A DNA stretch of 19,118 nt from Candidatus Sulfopaludibacter sp. SbA3 (lineage in GTDB: Bacteria > Acidobacteriota > Terriglobia > Bryobacterales > Bryobacteraceae), in the NCBI GenBank assembly GCA_900290315.1, contig OKRF01000040.1, forward strand, positions 2,945 through 22,062, in the 5' to 3' direction. A program made the translations under genes and the position numbers. Shown one piece after another: positions 6,186-14,865 of the stretch. Every line of letters begins with the position of its first letter. Within the stretch, counting starts at the first letter, position 1. The notes beneath the pieces were generated by a model. It did no database searches. It saw only the letters and a list, made by a program, of their open reading frames with translations, and was not told the origin of the DNA.

Positions 6186-8642
6186 ATGCACCGCCGGCCG
6201 CTTGCGCTGCTTTTGCTGATTCCGATTTTGGTATTCGGCAAAGATTCCGTGCCCAGGCTGCGATCCATCCAGGTCGCACCGGGGGATTTCGCGCTCATCG
6301 GCCGGTGGGCTTCCCAGCGCATCCTGGTCACCGGCCAATTGGCTGCCGGCGGCATACGCGATGTCACCGGCCAGACCCAGTTCAAGTCTGCCAACGGCAA
6401 GATCGCCAAGGTTGGCAAGAGCGGTATCGTGACACCTGTGGCTGATGGAGAAACCACAATCTCTCTATCGGTTGGCGGTCAGAAGCAAAAGCTTCACGTC
6501 ACCGTCAGGGACTCACGGCAAAACTTGGCTTCGTTCCTGCAAACTGTCGAGCCGCTCCTGGCCAACCAGGGGTGCAACTCGGCCCAGTGTCATGGTGCCG
6601 CAGGCGGTAAAGGCAGCCTCAAACTCTCCCTTTTCTCCGGCGAACCCGCGGCTGATTACGACGCCCTCACGCGCGCCGCCGGAGGCCGCCGCATCGATCG
6701 CGTCGATCCGTCCCAGAGCCTGATTTTTCTGAAGGCCACCGGCGCACTCCCGCATCCCGGCGCCCCCGTATTGAAACCCGGCACGGCGGAGTACGAAACG
6801 CTCCTCGCCTGGCTCGAACGCGGGGCGTCCTACCGCGTCGATCAGGAACCCCAGATCGTCTCCCTGAAGCTTTATCCCGAAAGTCGCACCCTCCAGAAAG
6901 GCGAGACGCAGCGCCTGATGGCCACAGTTGTTTTCTCAGATGGCAGATTGCAGGACGTCACCACCGGCGCCACCTTCCGCTCTTCCGATCCGAAAGTCGC
7001 CACAGTCGACGCCGCTACCGTCAAAGCCACCGGGACCGGCGACGCGGCAATCGTCGTCATCTACCAGCGAAAAGCCGCCGTTCTGCGCCTCGCCGTACCG
7101 CAGACCGGACCTAAACCATTTCCCGGGTTTTCCGCCGGCAACCCTATCGATGCATTCGTCTATGCGAAGCTCAAGACAATGGGGATTCCGCCCTCGGGCC
7201 TCTCCACCGATGCGGAATTTCTGCGTCGTGTCTACCTGGATGTCATCGGCATTCTCCCCACCGCCGCCGAAGCGCGCACCTTCCTCACCAGCACCGACCC
7301 GGATCGCCGCACCAAACTTATCGATAGCCTCCTGGCCCGCGACGAATTTGCCGATTTCTGGTCGCTCAAATGGGGCGATCTGCTGCGCATCAAAAGCGAG
7401 TTTCCGGTCCGCCTCTGGCCCAAAGCCGTTGCCGTCTACTACGAGTGGGTTCACGAAAGCATCGCTCAAAACAAGCCCTACGATCAATTCGCCCGCGAGC
7501 TGCTGACCGCTACCGGCAGCAATTTCCGCGACGCCGCTGTCAACTTCATGCGCGCCAACCCCACGCACGACGCCCGCACGTTGGGCGAAACCGCAGCCTT
7601 GGTCTTCATGGGAGCTCGCATGGGTTGCGCTCATTGCCACAGCCATCCCCAGGAAAGCTGGACGCCCGATGACGACCTCGCGTTGGGTTCGTTTTTCGGC
7701 CGCGTGGGCTTCAAGTCCACAGTGGAATGGAAAGAAGAGATCGTCTATCCGGACTTTAAGCTTTCCCTGAGGAATCCGCGCACGCGCCAAGTGGTCCCAC
7801 CGCAAATTCCTGGCGGCAAGCCGCTGCCAGTCGGACCCGAGGAAGACCCGCGAACCCAGTTCGCCAACTGGCTGACGGCACCCGGCAATCCCTGGTTCAG
7901 CGCTAACATCGTCAACCGGATCTGGTTCTGGCTGATGGGCCGCGGCATCGTCAATGAACCCGACGACCTGCGCTCTACGAATCCGCCAACAAATCCAGAA
8001 CTCCTTTCGTATCTGCAAGAAGAATTAAGAACTCACAAGTATGACCTGAGGCATATCTACGGCCTGATTCTGAACTCCAGGACCTATCAGCTTTCCAGTC
8101 AGCCCAACGAGTGGAACGCGGCCGATACTACCCATTTCTCTCACTATCTGGTGAAGCGGCTCTCCGCCGAGCAGATGCTGGACGCCGTCAGCCAGTTCAC
8201 CGAGACCAACGAGAAGTTCCGCAGCATCATCCCGGAGCCTTTCTCCAACTGGCCCGCCAACTATCGCGCCACCCAGATCAGCGACGGCAACACCGAGTGC
8301 TCGTTCCTTGACCTGTTCGGCCGCGCCTCTCGCGACATGCCTTACGAAGCCGATCGCGATTCCGACTTGACCCTGCGTCAGACGCTCTATTTCCTGAACT
8401 CCGAACAACTGGAAGGCAAGATCAGTAACAGCCCGCACCTCAAGCGTTTACTGGCTGCAACTAAACCGGATTCTGAGATTGTGGACGAGATCTATTTGAC
8501 GACGCTTTCGCGCCTGCCTACAGCCGACGAGCGGAAGCGTCTGCTGGACTACCTGGCAACCAAAAAGACTGCCCGCGCCCAAGCCGTGCAGGATGTCGCT
8601 TGGGCCGTGCTCAACGCCAAGGAGTTTCTCTTCAACCATTGA
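6186..8642 (+). CDS. Secreted c-heme DUF1549/DUF1553 protein with Big2-like domains
   Basis: An 818-residue protein with a signal peptide (residues 1-18, RRPLALLLLIPILVFG). The order is: a bacterial Ig-like (Big2) domain at about 22-108, a planctomycete-type cytochrome c segment at about 115-220, a second Big2-like domain at about 222-305, DUF1549 at about 315-520 and DUF1553 at about 570-800. The first heme motif is C130-X4-C135-H136, inside the GCNSAQCHGAAGGKGSLKLS pattern usual for this subgroup; DUF1549 adds C481-X2-C484-H485 (CAHCHSHP). I chose ATG 6186: it lies one base after the Rid stop and begins the signal peptide, while the longer open frame overlaps Rid. The DUF1501 gene follows after 10 bases, the standard pairing for this family. 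Biochemical function is not established; electron transfer or oxidative polysaccharide breakdown are guesses. Confidence 0.88.
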   Translation: MHRRPLALLLLIPILVFGKDSVPRLRSIQVAPGDFALIGRWASQRILVTGQLAAGGIRDVTGQTQFKSANGKIAKVGKSGIVTPVADGETTISLSVGGQKQKLHVTVRDSRQNLASFLQTVEPLLANQGCNSAQCHGAAGGKGSLKLSLFSGEPAADYDALTRAAGGRRIDRVDPSQSLIFLKATGALPHPGAPVLKPGTAEYETLLAWLERGASYRVDQEPQIVSLKLYPESRTLQKGETQRLMATVVFSDGRLQDVTTGATFRSSDPKVATVDAATVKATGTGDAAIVVIYQRKAAVLRLAVPQTGPKPFPGFSAGNPIDAFVYAKLKTMGIPPSGLSTDAEFLRRVYLDVIGILPTAAEARTFLTSTDPDRRTKLIDSLLARDEFADFWSLKWGDLLRIKSEFPVRLWPKAVAVYYEWVHESIAQNKPYDQFARELLTATGSNFRDAAVNFMRANPTHDARTLGETAALVFMGARMGCAHCHSHPQESWTPDDDLALGSFFGRVGFKSTVEWKEEIVYPDFKLSLRNPRTRQVVPPQIPGGKPLPVGPEEDPRTQFANWLTAPGNPWFSANIVNRIWFWLMGRGIVNEPDDLRSTNPPTNPELLSYLQEELRTHKYDLRHIYGLILNSRTYQLSSQPNEWNAADTTHFSHYLVKRLSAEQMLDAVSQFTETNEKFRSIIPEPFSNWPANYRATQISDGNTECSFLDLFGRASRDMPYEADRDSDLTLRQTLYFLNSEQLEGKISNSPHLKRLLAATKPDSEIVDEIYLTTLSRLPTADERKRLLDYLATKKTARAQAVQDVAWAVLNAKEFLFNH

Positions 8643-8652
8643 TTGGGGAATT

Positions 8653-9993
8653 ATGCTGGATATGCAAGATCGGAAAGCCACTTGGACGTGCCAGAGACCG
8701 GCGCGCCGCGACTTTCTGCGAGTGGGAACGGCCAGCCTGCTCGGGCTCAGCCTCGCGGATTACTTCAAGCTCCGCGCGGAACCCGCGAAAGCCAAATCGG
8801 TGATCCAGCTTTGGATGGCCGGCGGCCCCACCCAGACCGACACATTCGACCCGAAGCCCGGTGCCGGCGAAGACTTCACCGGCCCACTGCGCGGCGCGCT
8901 TTCCACCAAGGTCGCCGGCATGCAGCTCGGCACCCTGTTCCCCCTGCTGGCCAAGCAAGCGGACAAGTTTACCCTGATCCGCAGCATGACCCACAACAAC
9001 AATGGCCACGAAACCGCCGCCTACATCATGCAGACCGGAAGCATGCCGGCGAGCGACCTGGTGTATCCCGCGGTCGGGGCAATTGTCGCGTATAAGAAGG
9101 AGGAAGAGGGAAAGGCCGGCGCACTGCCGCCCTACATCACGCTGACCAACCCGCTGGGCCGATTCTCCGAGTGCGGCTTCCTGGGCAACAAGTACAAGAC
9201 GTTCGCTCCCGGCGGCGACCCCAACAACGCCAACTTCCGCGTGCAGGGCCTGGTGCCGCCACGCGGCATGACCGAGCAGCGGATCGCCGAGCGGCGTTCC
9301 CTGCTGAAATCGGTTGACGCCCTGGCGGCGCAGGCCGATAAGCAGGACCTCTATCGCGGCCTGGATGAATTTCAACAGAAGGCATACGCCCTGATCCTGG
9401 GTGACGCCCGCAAAGCCTTCGACCTGACCCTGGAGAAGGACGCCGTCCGTGATCGCTACGGCCGCAATCAGTTCGGACAGTCCTGCCTGCTGGCCCGCCG
9501 TCTGGTGGAAGCCGGCGTCCCCTTCATCACCATCAACGATGGCGGATGGGACACCCACAAAGACAACTTCCCCATCATGCAGAAGAAGCTGCCCATACAG
9601 GACGCGGCCATCGCCGCGCTGCTGGATGACTTGGCGCAGCGCGGCCTGTTGGAGAGCACCATCGTGACGTGGTACGGCGAATTCGGCCGCACTCCCCGAG
9701 TGGCCAACGAAGCTCCCTGGTTCGGCGGGCGGCACCACTGGGGCCAGGTCTTTACGGCGCTGGTGGCGGGAGGCGGATTCAAGGGCGGAGTCGTGGTCGG
9801 CTCCAGCGACGGGCGCGGAGAAGCGGTGCGCGACCGGCCGGTCTATCCGTGGGACCTATCCGCCAGCGTCTACAAACTCCTGGGCATCGACCCGCACGGC
9901 AAGCTCCCGCACCCGCAAAACTGCGTAGCCTATGTAAGCCCACTGGCCTCCGGTGCGATCCCGACCGGCGGACTTCTGACGGAGATCATGTGA
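8653..9993 (+). CDS. Tat-exported DUF1501 protein
   Basis: A 446-residue protein. Residues 18-37 (RRDFLRVGTASLLGLSLADY) are a twin-arginine signal, so it is exported folded. The mature part is DUF1501, an alkaline-phosphatase/sulfatase-like fold: IQLWMAGGPTQTDTFDPKP near residue 50, IRSMTHNNNGHE near 110, NDGGWDTHKDN near 300, and GEFGRTPRVA with GGRHHWGQ near 340-365. The conserved D and H residues of these motifs are present, suggesting an intact metal site. The ATG at 8653 follows TTGGGGAA and is 10 bases after the upstream stop; the earlier in-frame codons lie inside the DUF1549/DUF1553 gene. DUF1501 and DUF1549/DUF1553 genes travel together across Planctomycetes, Verrucomicrobia and Acidobacteria, but the substrate is unknown. 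Confidence 0.9.
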   Translation: MLDMQDRKATWTCQRPARRDFLRVGTASLLGLSLADYFKLRAEPAKAKSVIQLWMAGGPTQTDTFDPKPGAGEDFTGPLRGALSTKVAGMQLGTLFPLLAKQADKFTLIRSMTHNNNGHETAAYIMQTGSMPASDLVYPAVGAIVAYKKEEEGKAGALPPYITLTNPLGRFSECGFLGNKYKTFAPGGDPNNANFRVQGLVPPRGMTEQRIAERRSLLKSVDALAAQADKQDLYRGLDEFQQKAYALILGDARKAFDLTLEKDAVRDRYGRNQFGQSCLLARRLVEAGVPFITINDGGWDTHKDNFPIMQKKLPIQDAAIAALLDDLAQRGLLESTIVTWYGEFGRTPRVANEAPWFGGRHHWGQVFTALVAGGGFKGGVVVGSSDGRGEAVRDRPVYPWDLSASVYKLLGIDPHGKLPHPQNCVAYVSPLASGAIPTGGLLTEIM

Positions 9994-10961
9994 AGCGTCT
10001 GGTGGGCTGTGCTTTAACTTGCCCGGCTCTCTTCGCGGCGTCTTTGAACTTGCGGCCGCCCGTTACCGCCCTCGCCTTCTCGCCCGACGGAAAGTCTCTT
10101 GTCTCGAGCGGCCCCCGATCGCTGCTGGTATGGGACGCCGCCACCAACAAACTCACCCGCAAGATCCCCATCGCCGGAGTCGCGCGTGCCATCACCTTCC
10201 GTCCCGATGGTCATACGCTGGCGGTTGCTGAAGGAGTCCCTGGCCGTTCCGGCGCAGTCAGCCTCATCGACTTCGAATCGGGCGCAGTCCGTGTTCTGGA
10301 GAAGACCGCGGACGAAATGCTCGCAGTGGCTTTTAGCCGGGATGGCACTCTGCTGGCGGCGGGCGGATCGGGCGGCACTGTCGAAGTCTGGACGCTTCCC
10401 GGCAACGAGCTCGCAGCCACGTTGAAGGGGCACAGCGGATGGGTCACGGGTCTGGCCTTCAGTCCCGATGGCAAATTCCTGGCCAGTTCCAGCCTCGACC
10501 GCTCCGTGCGCATCTGGGACCCGGTGAAATGGACCGAGCGCATGCAACTGCCGCAAGCTCTGGTCGACCCTATCAATGCTGTCGCGATCGCTCCGGAAGG
10601 CGATGTCCTGATTTTTGCCGAAGGCGGCGATACCGAGCACGCTCTCCGCTTGTGGCGGACGCAGAATGCCGCCGGGCAGACGCGGCCGTTCGATACCGGC
10701 GCATGCGTCCCTCTGGCGACAGCGTTTCAGACGGCGCCGCAGCATTCCCGCATGATCGCCGCCTGCAGTGACAACACACTCCGTGTGATGGCGATCGGCG
10801 GAAATACTGTACTCACTCTCTCCGGCCATACCGATTGGGTGTACGCCGCCGCGGTCAGTGCCGACGGACAGAAGGTCGCCTCCGGAAGCGGCGATGGCAC
10901 AGTCAAAATCTGGAACTTCGCGGGCAAATTGGTCGCCACGCTGACTGAGGATGCCAAATGA
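9990..10961 (+). CDS. WD40-repeat beta-propeller protein, probably exported
   Basis: A 323-residue protein made almost wholly of WD40 repeats. Repeats are visible as VTALAFSPDGKSL...LLVWD, ARAITFRPDGHTL, MLAVAFSRDGTLL...VEVW, VTGLAFSPDGKFL...VRIWD, INAVAIAPEGDV...LRLW, and VYAAAVSADGQKV...VKIW, with one degenerate blade, giving a likely seven-bladed propeller. The GTG start at 9990 overlaps the DUF1501 stop by four bases (GTGA), and the first 18 residues (KRLVGCALTCPALFAAS) look like a signal peptide. A longer open frame upstream lies inside the DUF1501 gene. The propeller is a binding platform, not an enzyme. Its four-base overlaps with both neighbours suggest made-to-ratio subunits of one complex. 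Confidence 0.87.
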   Translation: MKRLVGCALTCPALFAASLNLRPPVTALAFSPDGKSLVSSGPRSLLVWDAATNKLTRKIPIAGVARAITFRPDGHTLAVAEGVPGRSGAVSLIDFESGAVRVLEKTADEMLAVAFSRDGTLLAAGGSGGTVEVWTLPGNELAATLKGHSGWVTGLAFSPDGKFLASSSLDRSVRIWDPVKWTERMQLPQALVDPINAVAIAPEGDVLIFAEGGDTEHALRLWRTQNAAGQTRPFDTGACVPLATAFQTAPQHSRMIAACSDNTLRVMAIGGNTVLTLSGHTDWVYAAAVSADGQKVASGSGDGTVKIWNFAGKLVATLTEDAK

Positions 10962-12988
10962 GTTTCCTCCGGGCAGCGGTTTTCCTAATTCCCTTCACCC
11001 TCTTCCCGCAGGCCAAGAAGCCAGTCCCACCGCCTCCCTTGGAACCGCCGCAGCCGGTGCTTACCTGGATCTATCCATCCGGCGGCCAGCGCGGAAAAAC
11101 CGTGGAGATCAGACTTTCCGGAACCGGCATCGCTCCGGACAAAGTCCTGATCACGGGTGGAGGCGTCACCGCTAAGCCGATCGACTCGAAAGACGCCAAC
11201 AACGCGCGTATCGCCGTAACCATCGAGCCAGACGCCGCGTTGGGCGAGCGCGAACTCCGTGTCATGAACGCCGGCGGCGTCTCCAACCGCTATCGTTTCC
11301 AGGTCGGCGACCTGCCGGAGATCAATGAGAAGGAGCCCAATTCGGAAAAGAGCGCGCCGCAGCAGATTGACGCCCTGCCTGTGGTGATCAACGGCCAGAT
11401 CACCGAAGGCGACCGCGACTATTTCCGTTTCCATGCCAAGGCAGGCGACTCCCTGGTCTGCGCCGTGCAGGCGCGCGCCCTGCTGCCGTTCATTGCCGAT
11501 GCCGTGCCCGGCTGGTTCGACCCCGTCCTGGTCATCTACGATTCCACCGGCAAACAGATTCAGTACGCCGATGATTTCCGCTTCAAGCCCGATCCCGTCC
11601 TCTTCTTCCGGCCACCCGCGGATGGCGACTACACTATCGAATTGCGCGATGTGATTTATCGCGGCCGCAGCGATTTCGTGTACCGCCTGACGATCGGCGC
11701 AGTGCCCTTCGTGACTGACATTTTCCCGCTGGGCGGCCGGCGCGATTCCGATGTCGCCTTGGAACTGCGCGGCGTCAACCTGCCTTCTCAGAAGCTCGAC
11801 CTGCACCTTGCGGCCGACGCCCCGCGGGTGATGCGGCTCACCGCGAATTCCCTGCCCTTCTGGCCCAGCGATCTTCCCAGCGTGCGCGCCACCGGTGCCA
11901 TCCACACGCTAGCCCAGGCGCAACGCGTCGCCACGCCCGTGGCAATCGACGGGCGCATGGTCAAACCCGGTGACTCGGACTACTACGTCTTCGCCGCCAA
12001 ACAAGGCGAAAAGCTGGTGCTGGAGGTGCAGGCCCGCCGCCTGGATTCGCCCCTCGATTCCATCCTTACGCTCTTCAATTCCAAGCAGGCCGTGCTCGCC
12101 GAGAACGACGATTGGAACGACACCCTGGAATCCATGACCACCCAGCAGGTGGATTCGCACATCGTCTACACCTTCCCCGCCGCCGGCGATTATTTCCTGC
12201 GCCTGCGGGACGTGCAGGGCAAAGGCGGCCCGGAGTTCGCTTATCGCCTCACCATCGCGCCCTCCAAACCGGACTTCACCCTGCGCATCACGCCCGATAA
12301 TCCGCGCATGGGACAGGGCGACACCGCTGCCATCACGGTCAGCGCCGTGCGGCGTGACGAATTCAACGGCGATATCGAACTTTCCGTTGAAGATCTGCCT
12401 CCCGGATACATCGCCAGCAAAGGACTCATCGCAGCCGGCCAGAACGAAGGCCGCCTCACCATCACAGCGCCGGCCGATGCCCCGATCGGGGTACTTTCTC
12501 CGCGCGTGGTGGGCGCCGCCACCATCGGCAAAGATCGCGTGCAGCATCGCGCCGAATCCGCGGAGAGCATGATGCAGGCCTTCGCCTCCATCCACATCCT
12601 ACCCACCAGGCAACTCTTTCTCGCGGTGACGCCGCCGGCGGGATTCACTCTTTCCGCCGGCGTTCCACCGGACAAGGTACTGGATCTCAGACCGGAGAGC
12701 GACACCGAAGTCATTATCAAGGTGCTCCGCAAGAACGGCGTGAAAGGCGCGGTCACCCTCATGCCGCTGCGTTTGGCCAACGGAGTGGTCACCACCAAAA
12801 CGGTGCAGGTGCCGGCCGATAAAGACGAAGCCACCGTCACCATCACGGTCACTAAAGACGCCAAGCCCGGCCTCCGTCAGGACCTCATCATCAGCGCGGT
12901 GATGCGCTCCGGCAACAGCAGCGTCACCCGCTTCGCCCAGGCCATCCCCATACGGGTCAGCGAGCAGACCACCAGTACGATCAAGTAA
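10958..12988 (+). CDS. Secreted IPT/TIG and PPC-domain protein
   Basis: A 676-residue protein with a signal peptide (residues 1-18), then a proline-rich linker. An IPT/TIG-like domain (about 35-108; IYPSGGQRGKTVEIRLSG) is followed by a bacterial pre-peptidase C-terminal (PPC) domain (about 127-246; ITEGDRDYFRFHAKAGDSL to DGDYTIELRD), a second IPT-like segment near 250, a second PPC domain (about 318-430; PGDSDYYVFAAKQGEKLVLE to AGDYFLRLRD) and Ig-like C-terminal beta domains. No protease or other catalytic domain is seen, so it is a pure binding or scaffold protein. Its ATG overlaps the WD40 gene stop as ATGA. It closes the operon; its stop directly abuts the stop of a convergent pseudogene and no terminator hairpin is evident. 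Confidence 0.85.
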   Translation: MSFLRAAVFLIPFTLFPQAKKPVPPPPLEPPQPVLTWIYPSGGQRGKTVEIRLSGTGIAPDKVLITGGGVTAKPIDSKDANNARIAVTIEPDAALGERELRVMNAGGVSNRYRFQVGDLPEINEKEPNSEKSAPQQIDALPVVINGQITEGDRDYFRFHAKAGDSLVCAVQARALLPFIADAVPGWFDPVLVIYDSTGKQIQYADDFRFKPDPVLFFRPPADGDYTIELRDVIYRGRSDFVYRLTIGAVPFVTDIFPLGGRRDSDVALELRGVNLPSQKLDLHLAADAPRVMRLTANSLPFWPSDLPSVRATGAIHTLAQAQRVATPVAIDGRMVKPGDSDYYVFAAKQGEKLVLEVQARRLDSPLDSILTLFNSKQAVLAENDDWNDTLESMTTQQVDSHIVYTFPAAGDYFLRLRDVQGKGGPEFAYRLTIAPSKPDFTLRITPDNPRMGQGDTAAITVSAVRRDEFNGDIELSVEDLPPGYIASKGLIAAGQNEGRLTITAPADAPIGVLSPRVVGAATIGKDRVQHRAESAESMMQAFASIHILPTRQLFLAVTPPAGFTLSAGVPPDKVLDLRPESDTEVIIKVLRKNGVKGAVTLMPLRLANGVVTTKTVQVPADKDEATVTITVTKDAKPGLRQDLIISAVMRSGNSSVTRFAQAIPIRVSEQTTSTIK

Positions 12989-13622
12989 TTACCAATGCCG
13001 AGCCCAGTCGGGCGCCACGACGGGTGCGGGCTGCTCGTCCTGCATCGCGGCGCGTTGCCGCCGCACCAGCGTGCGATCCTTGTCGAGCCTGCCCTCAAAA
13101 TCGCGGCCACCCACCGTAGCGGCCAGTCGACCCCGCTGGTCCCAGTCAGCCCAATGCGCCTCGCACGTCGAGACCGGTTCTCCGCTGGTACGATACAAGG
13201 TGAAAAGAGAGCGGCTCCGTGAGGGATTGGGATCCGCCATATAGCGTTCGAGCGTGAATTCTCCGGATGCGTGCCTCCACCCGGTGTGCTCCGGCAATTT
13301 CAGCCAGCCATTTTGAAAGCAAGGAGCCGCATTACGCCGTGGATCGTCCTTCTTCAGACAACAGTACTCCAGCACGCGCAACGGGGTGGCGATGAGTAAT
13401 TTGCGGTTGTCGATGAGAACGCCGTGCCCGCCCCAGGTATCGCCAATCGGCCACTATGTCAAGGCAGTCAGGAAAGGAGGACGGCTGACTTGCAGTCCAT
13501 GTGCGGTCAATATCGCGCGAACGGAATTTGCCCGCGAAGTAAACCAACAGCTTCCCGTCCGGGGAAACGTCGCACTTGTCCGGGTAGATGTGTCCATGTC
13601 CATGACTACTACAATAAAATAG
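12989..13622 (-). pseudogene. Decayed gene of a conserved unknown family
   Basis: On the minus strand the N-terminal frame reads HGHIYPDKCDVSPDGKLLVY then FAGKF and RDIDRTWTA. At about 13490 one extra base shifts the frame. The sense resumes as VSRPPFLTAL, hits a TAG (13456-13454), and continues WPIGDTWGGHGVLIDNRKLL, then LRVLEYCCLKKDD, to the TAA at 12991-12989. Removing one base restores a single frame, apart from the nonsense codon. The N-terminus is also lost near 13622, where the copper monooxygenase gene begins on the other strand. I recognise the IYPDKCDVSPDG and WPIGDTWGGHG pattern only as a conserved hypothetical family, function unknown. The C-terminal 130 residues remain open and could be misread as a small gene. 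Confidence 0.6.
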
Positions 13623-14863
13623 TGATCCTGACGGTGCTCCTGGCGGCGGCCACGTTCTCGCACGATGTGGCGCCCATCCTTTACCGCCAATGCGCGGCAT
13701 GCCATCGTACCGGGGGCGTGGCGCCGTTCCCGCTCGTGACCTACCAGGATGCCGGGAGGCGCGCCAACCTGATTGCTACAGTCACGAAGAAGCGCTTCAT
13801 GCCACCCTGGCTGCCCGCCGCGCCCCACTTTCAGGGCGAGCGCAAGCTCAGCGATGCCGAGATCGCGACGCTAGCCGCATGGGCTGCTGCCGGCGCTCCC
13901 GAAGGCAACGCTGCCGAGACGCCCAGGCCGCCGCATTTCGCCGATGGATGGCAGCTCGGCAAGCCCGATGCGGAAGCGGAGATGCGCGCGCCGTTCGACG
14001 TCCCGGCCGAGGGGCTCGACCTGTACCAATGTTTCGACATCCCGGACCCGAGCGCGCGTGCCCGCTATCTGCGCGCCGTCGATATCCAGCCGGGGAATCC
14101 CAAGGTGGTCCACCACGCGCTGTTGTTCCAGGACACCACCGGCACCGCCCGCAAGCGCGACACCGGCCAAGGCTATCCCTGCTTCGGCACTCCAGGCTTT
14201 CTGCCGGCGCACGGGATCAGCGGGTGGACGCCCGGAGGCGTGCCCTTCCAGACACCGCCGGGGATGCCCGGACTGCTCCACGGCAATGCTGACCTGGTGC
14301 TACAGGTGCACTACCACCCGACCGGCAAACCGGAACAGGACCGCACGCGCATCGCGCTTTACTTCACTGACGAAGTGCCCAAGCGTCACGCCCAGGACAT
14401 TCCTCTGGGGTCCAATGCCATCGATATTCCGCCCGGCGAGCGTACCTACAAAGTGACCGACCACTTCACCATTCCAGTCGACGTGGACGTGATCGGCATC
14501 AATCCGCATGCCCACTACATCTGCTCGGAGATGCTCGGCTACGCCGTGCTGCCGGACGGCAAGCGCGTCACCCTGATCCACATTCCGCATTGGGACTTCA
14601 ACTGGCAGCAACTGTACTTCTACGCTACGCCGGTGCGTCTGCCCGCCGATACGCGCGTGGAGCTGGAGTTCACCTACGACAATTCCGCCGGCAATCCGCG
14701 CAATCCTCACCAGCCGCCCCAGCGCGTCCGCTATGGCCCCGGCACCACCGACGAGATGGCGGGCCTGCACATCACCGTGGTGCCGGTCCACGAGAGCGAC
14801 GCCGAAGAATTGAGCCAGACCCTCTGGGGCAAGATGATGCGGGCGATTGGGCCGAGGCGGTGA
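13622..14863 (+). CDS. c-heme / type II copper ascorbate-dependent monooxygenase-like fusion
   Basis: A 413-residue exported protein. The start is GTG at 13622, giving a short signal-like N-terminus (ILTVLLAAATFS); upstream codons in frame lie in the opposite-strand pseudogene. An N-terminal cytochrome c-like domain has C24-X2-C27-H28 and ends with the PPWLP and LSDAEIATLAAWAAAGAP helix. The C-terminal two thirds resemble peptidylglycine/dopamine beta-monooxygenases: H164-H165 (VVHHALLF), a possible third ligand at H197, H230-Y-H232 (QVHYHPTG) and M379 (TTDEMAGLH), matching the HH, HxH and M copper ligands in order. A reaction of hydroxylating an unactivated C-H with O2 follows from the family, but the substrate is unknown. 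No Shine-Dalgarno is seen; TACAAT at 13610-13615 may be a -10 box for a leaderless transcript. Confidence 0.83.
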   Translation: MILTVLLAAATFSHDVAPILYRQCAACHRTGGVAPFPLVTYQDAGRRANLIATVTKKRFMPPWLPAAPHFQGERKLSDAEIATLAAWAAAGAPEGNAAETPRPPHFADGWQLGKPDAEAEMRAPFDVPAEGLDLYQCFDIPDPSARARYLRAVDIQPGNPKVVHHALLFQDTTGTARKRDTGQGYPCFGTPGFLPAHGISGWTPGGVPFQTPPGMPGLLHGNADLVLQVHYHPTGKPEQDRTRIALYFTDEVPKRHAQDIPLGSNAIDIPPGERTYKVTDHFTIPVDVDVIGINPHAHYICSEMLGYAVLPDGKRVTLIHIPHWDFNWQQLYFYATPVRLPADTRVELEFTYDNSAGNPRNPHQPPQRVRYGPGTTDEMAGLHITVVPVHESDAEELSQTLWGKMMRAIGPRR

Positions 14864-14865
14864 GC

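Noticed and set aside
8632..9738. Long minus-strand open frame of 368 codons, with similar ones at 6936-8018, 10985-11905 and 10014-10829
   Set aside because: All are antisense to confidently identified plus-strand genes and show no recognisable motifs.
13602..13622. Six-codon leader peptide (MTTTIK) before the copper monooxygenase
   Set aside because: It has no ribosome binding site and no attenuator-like structure; more likely chance sequence overlapping the possible promoter.
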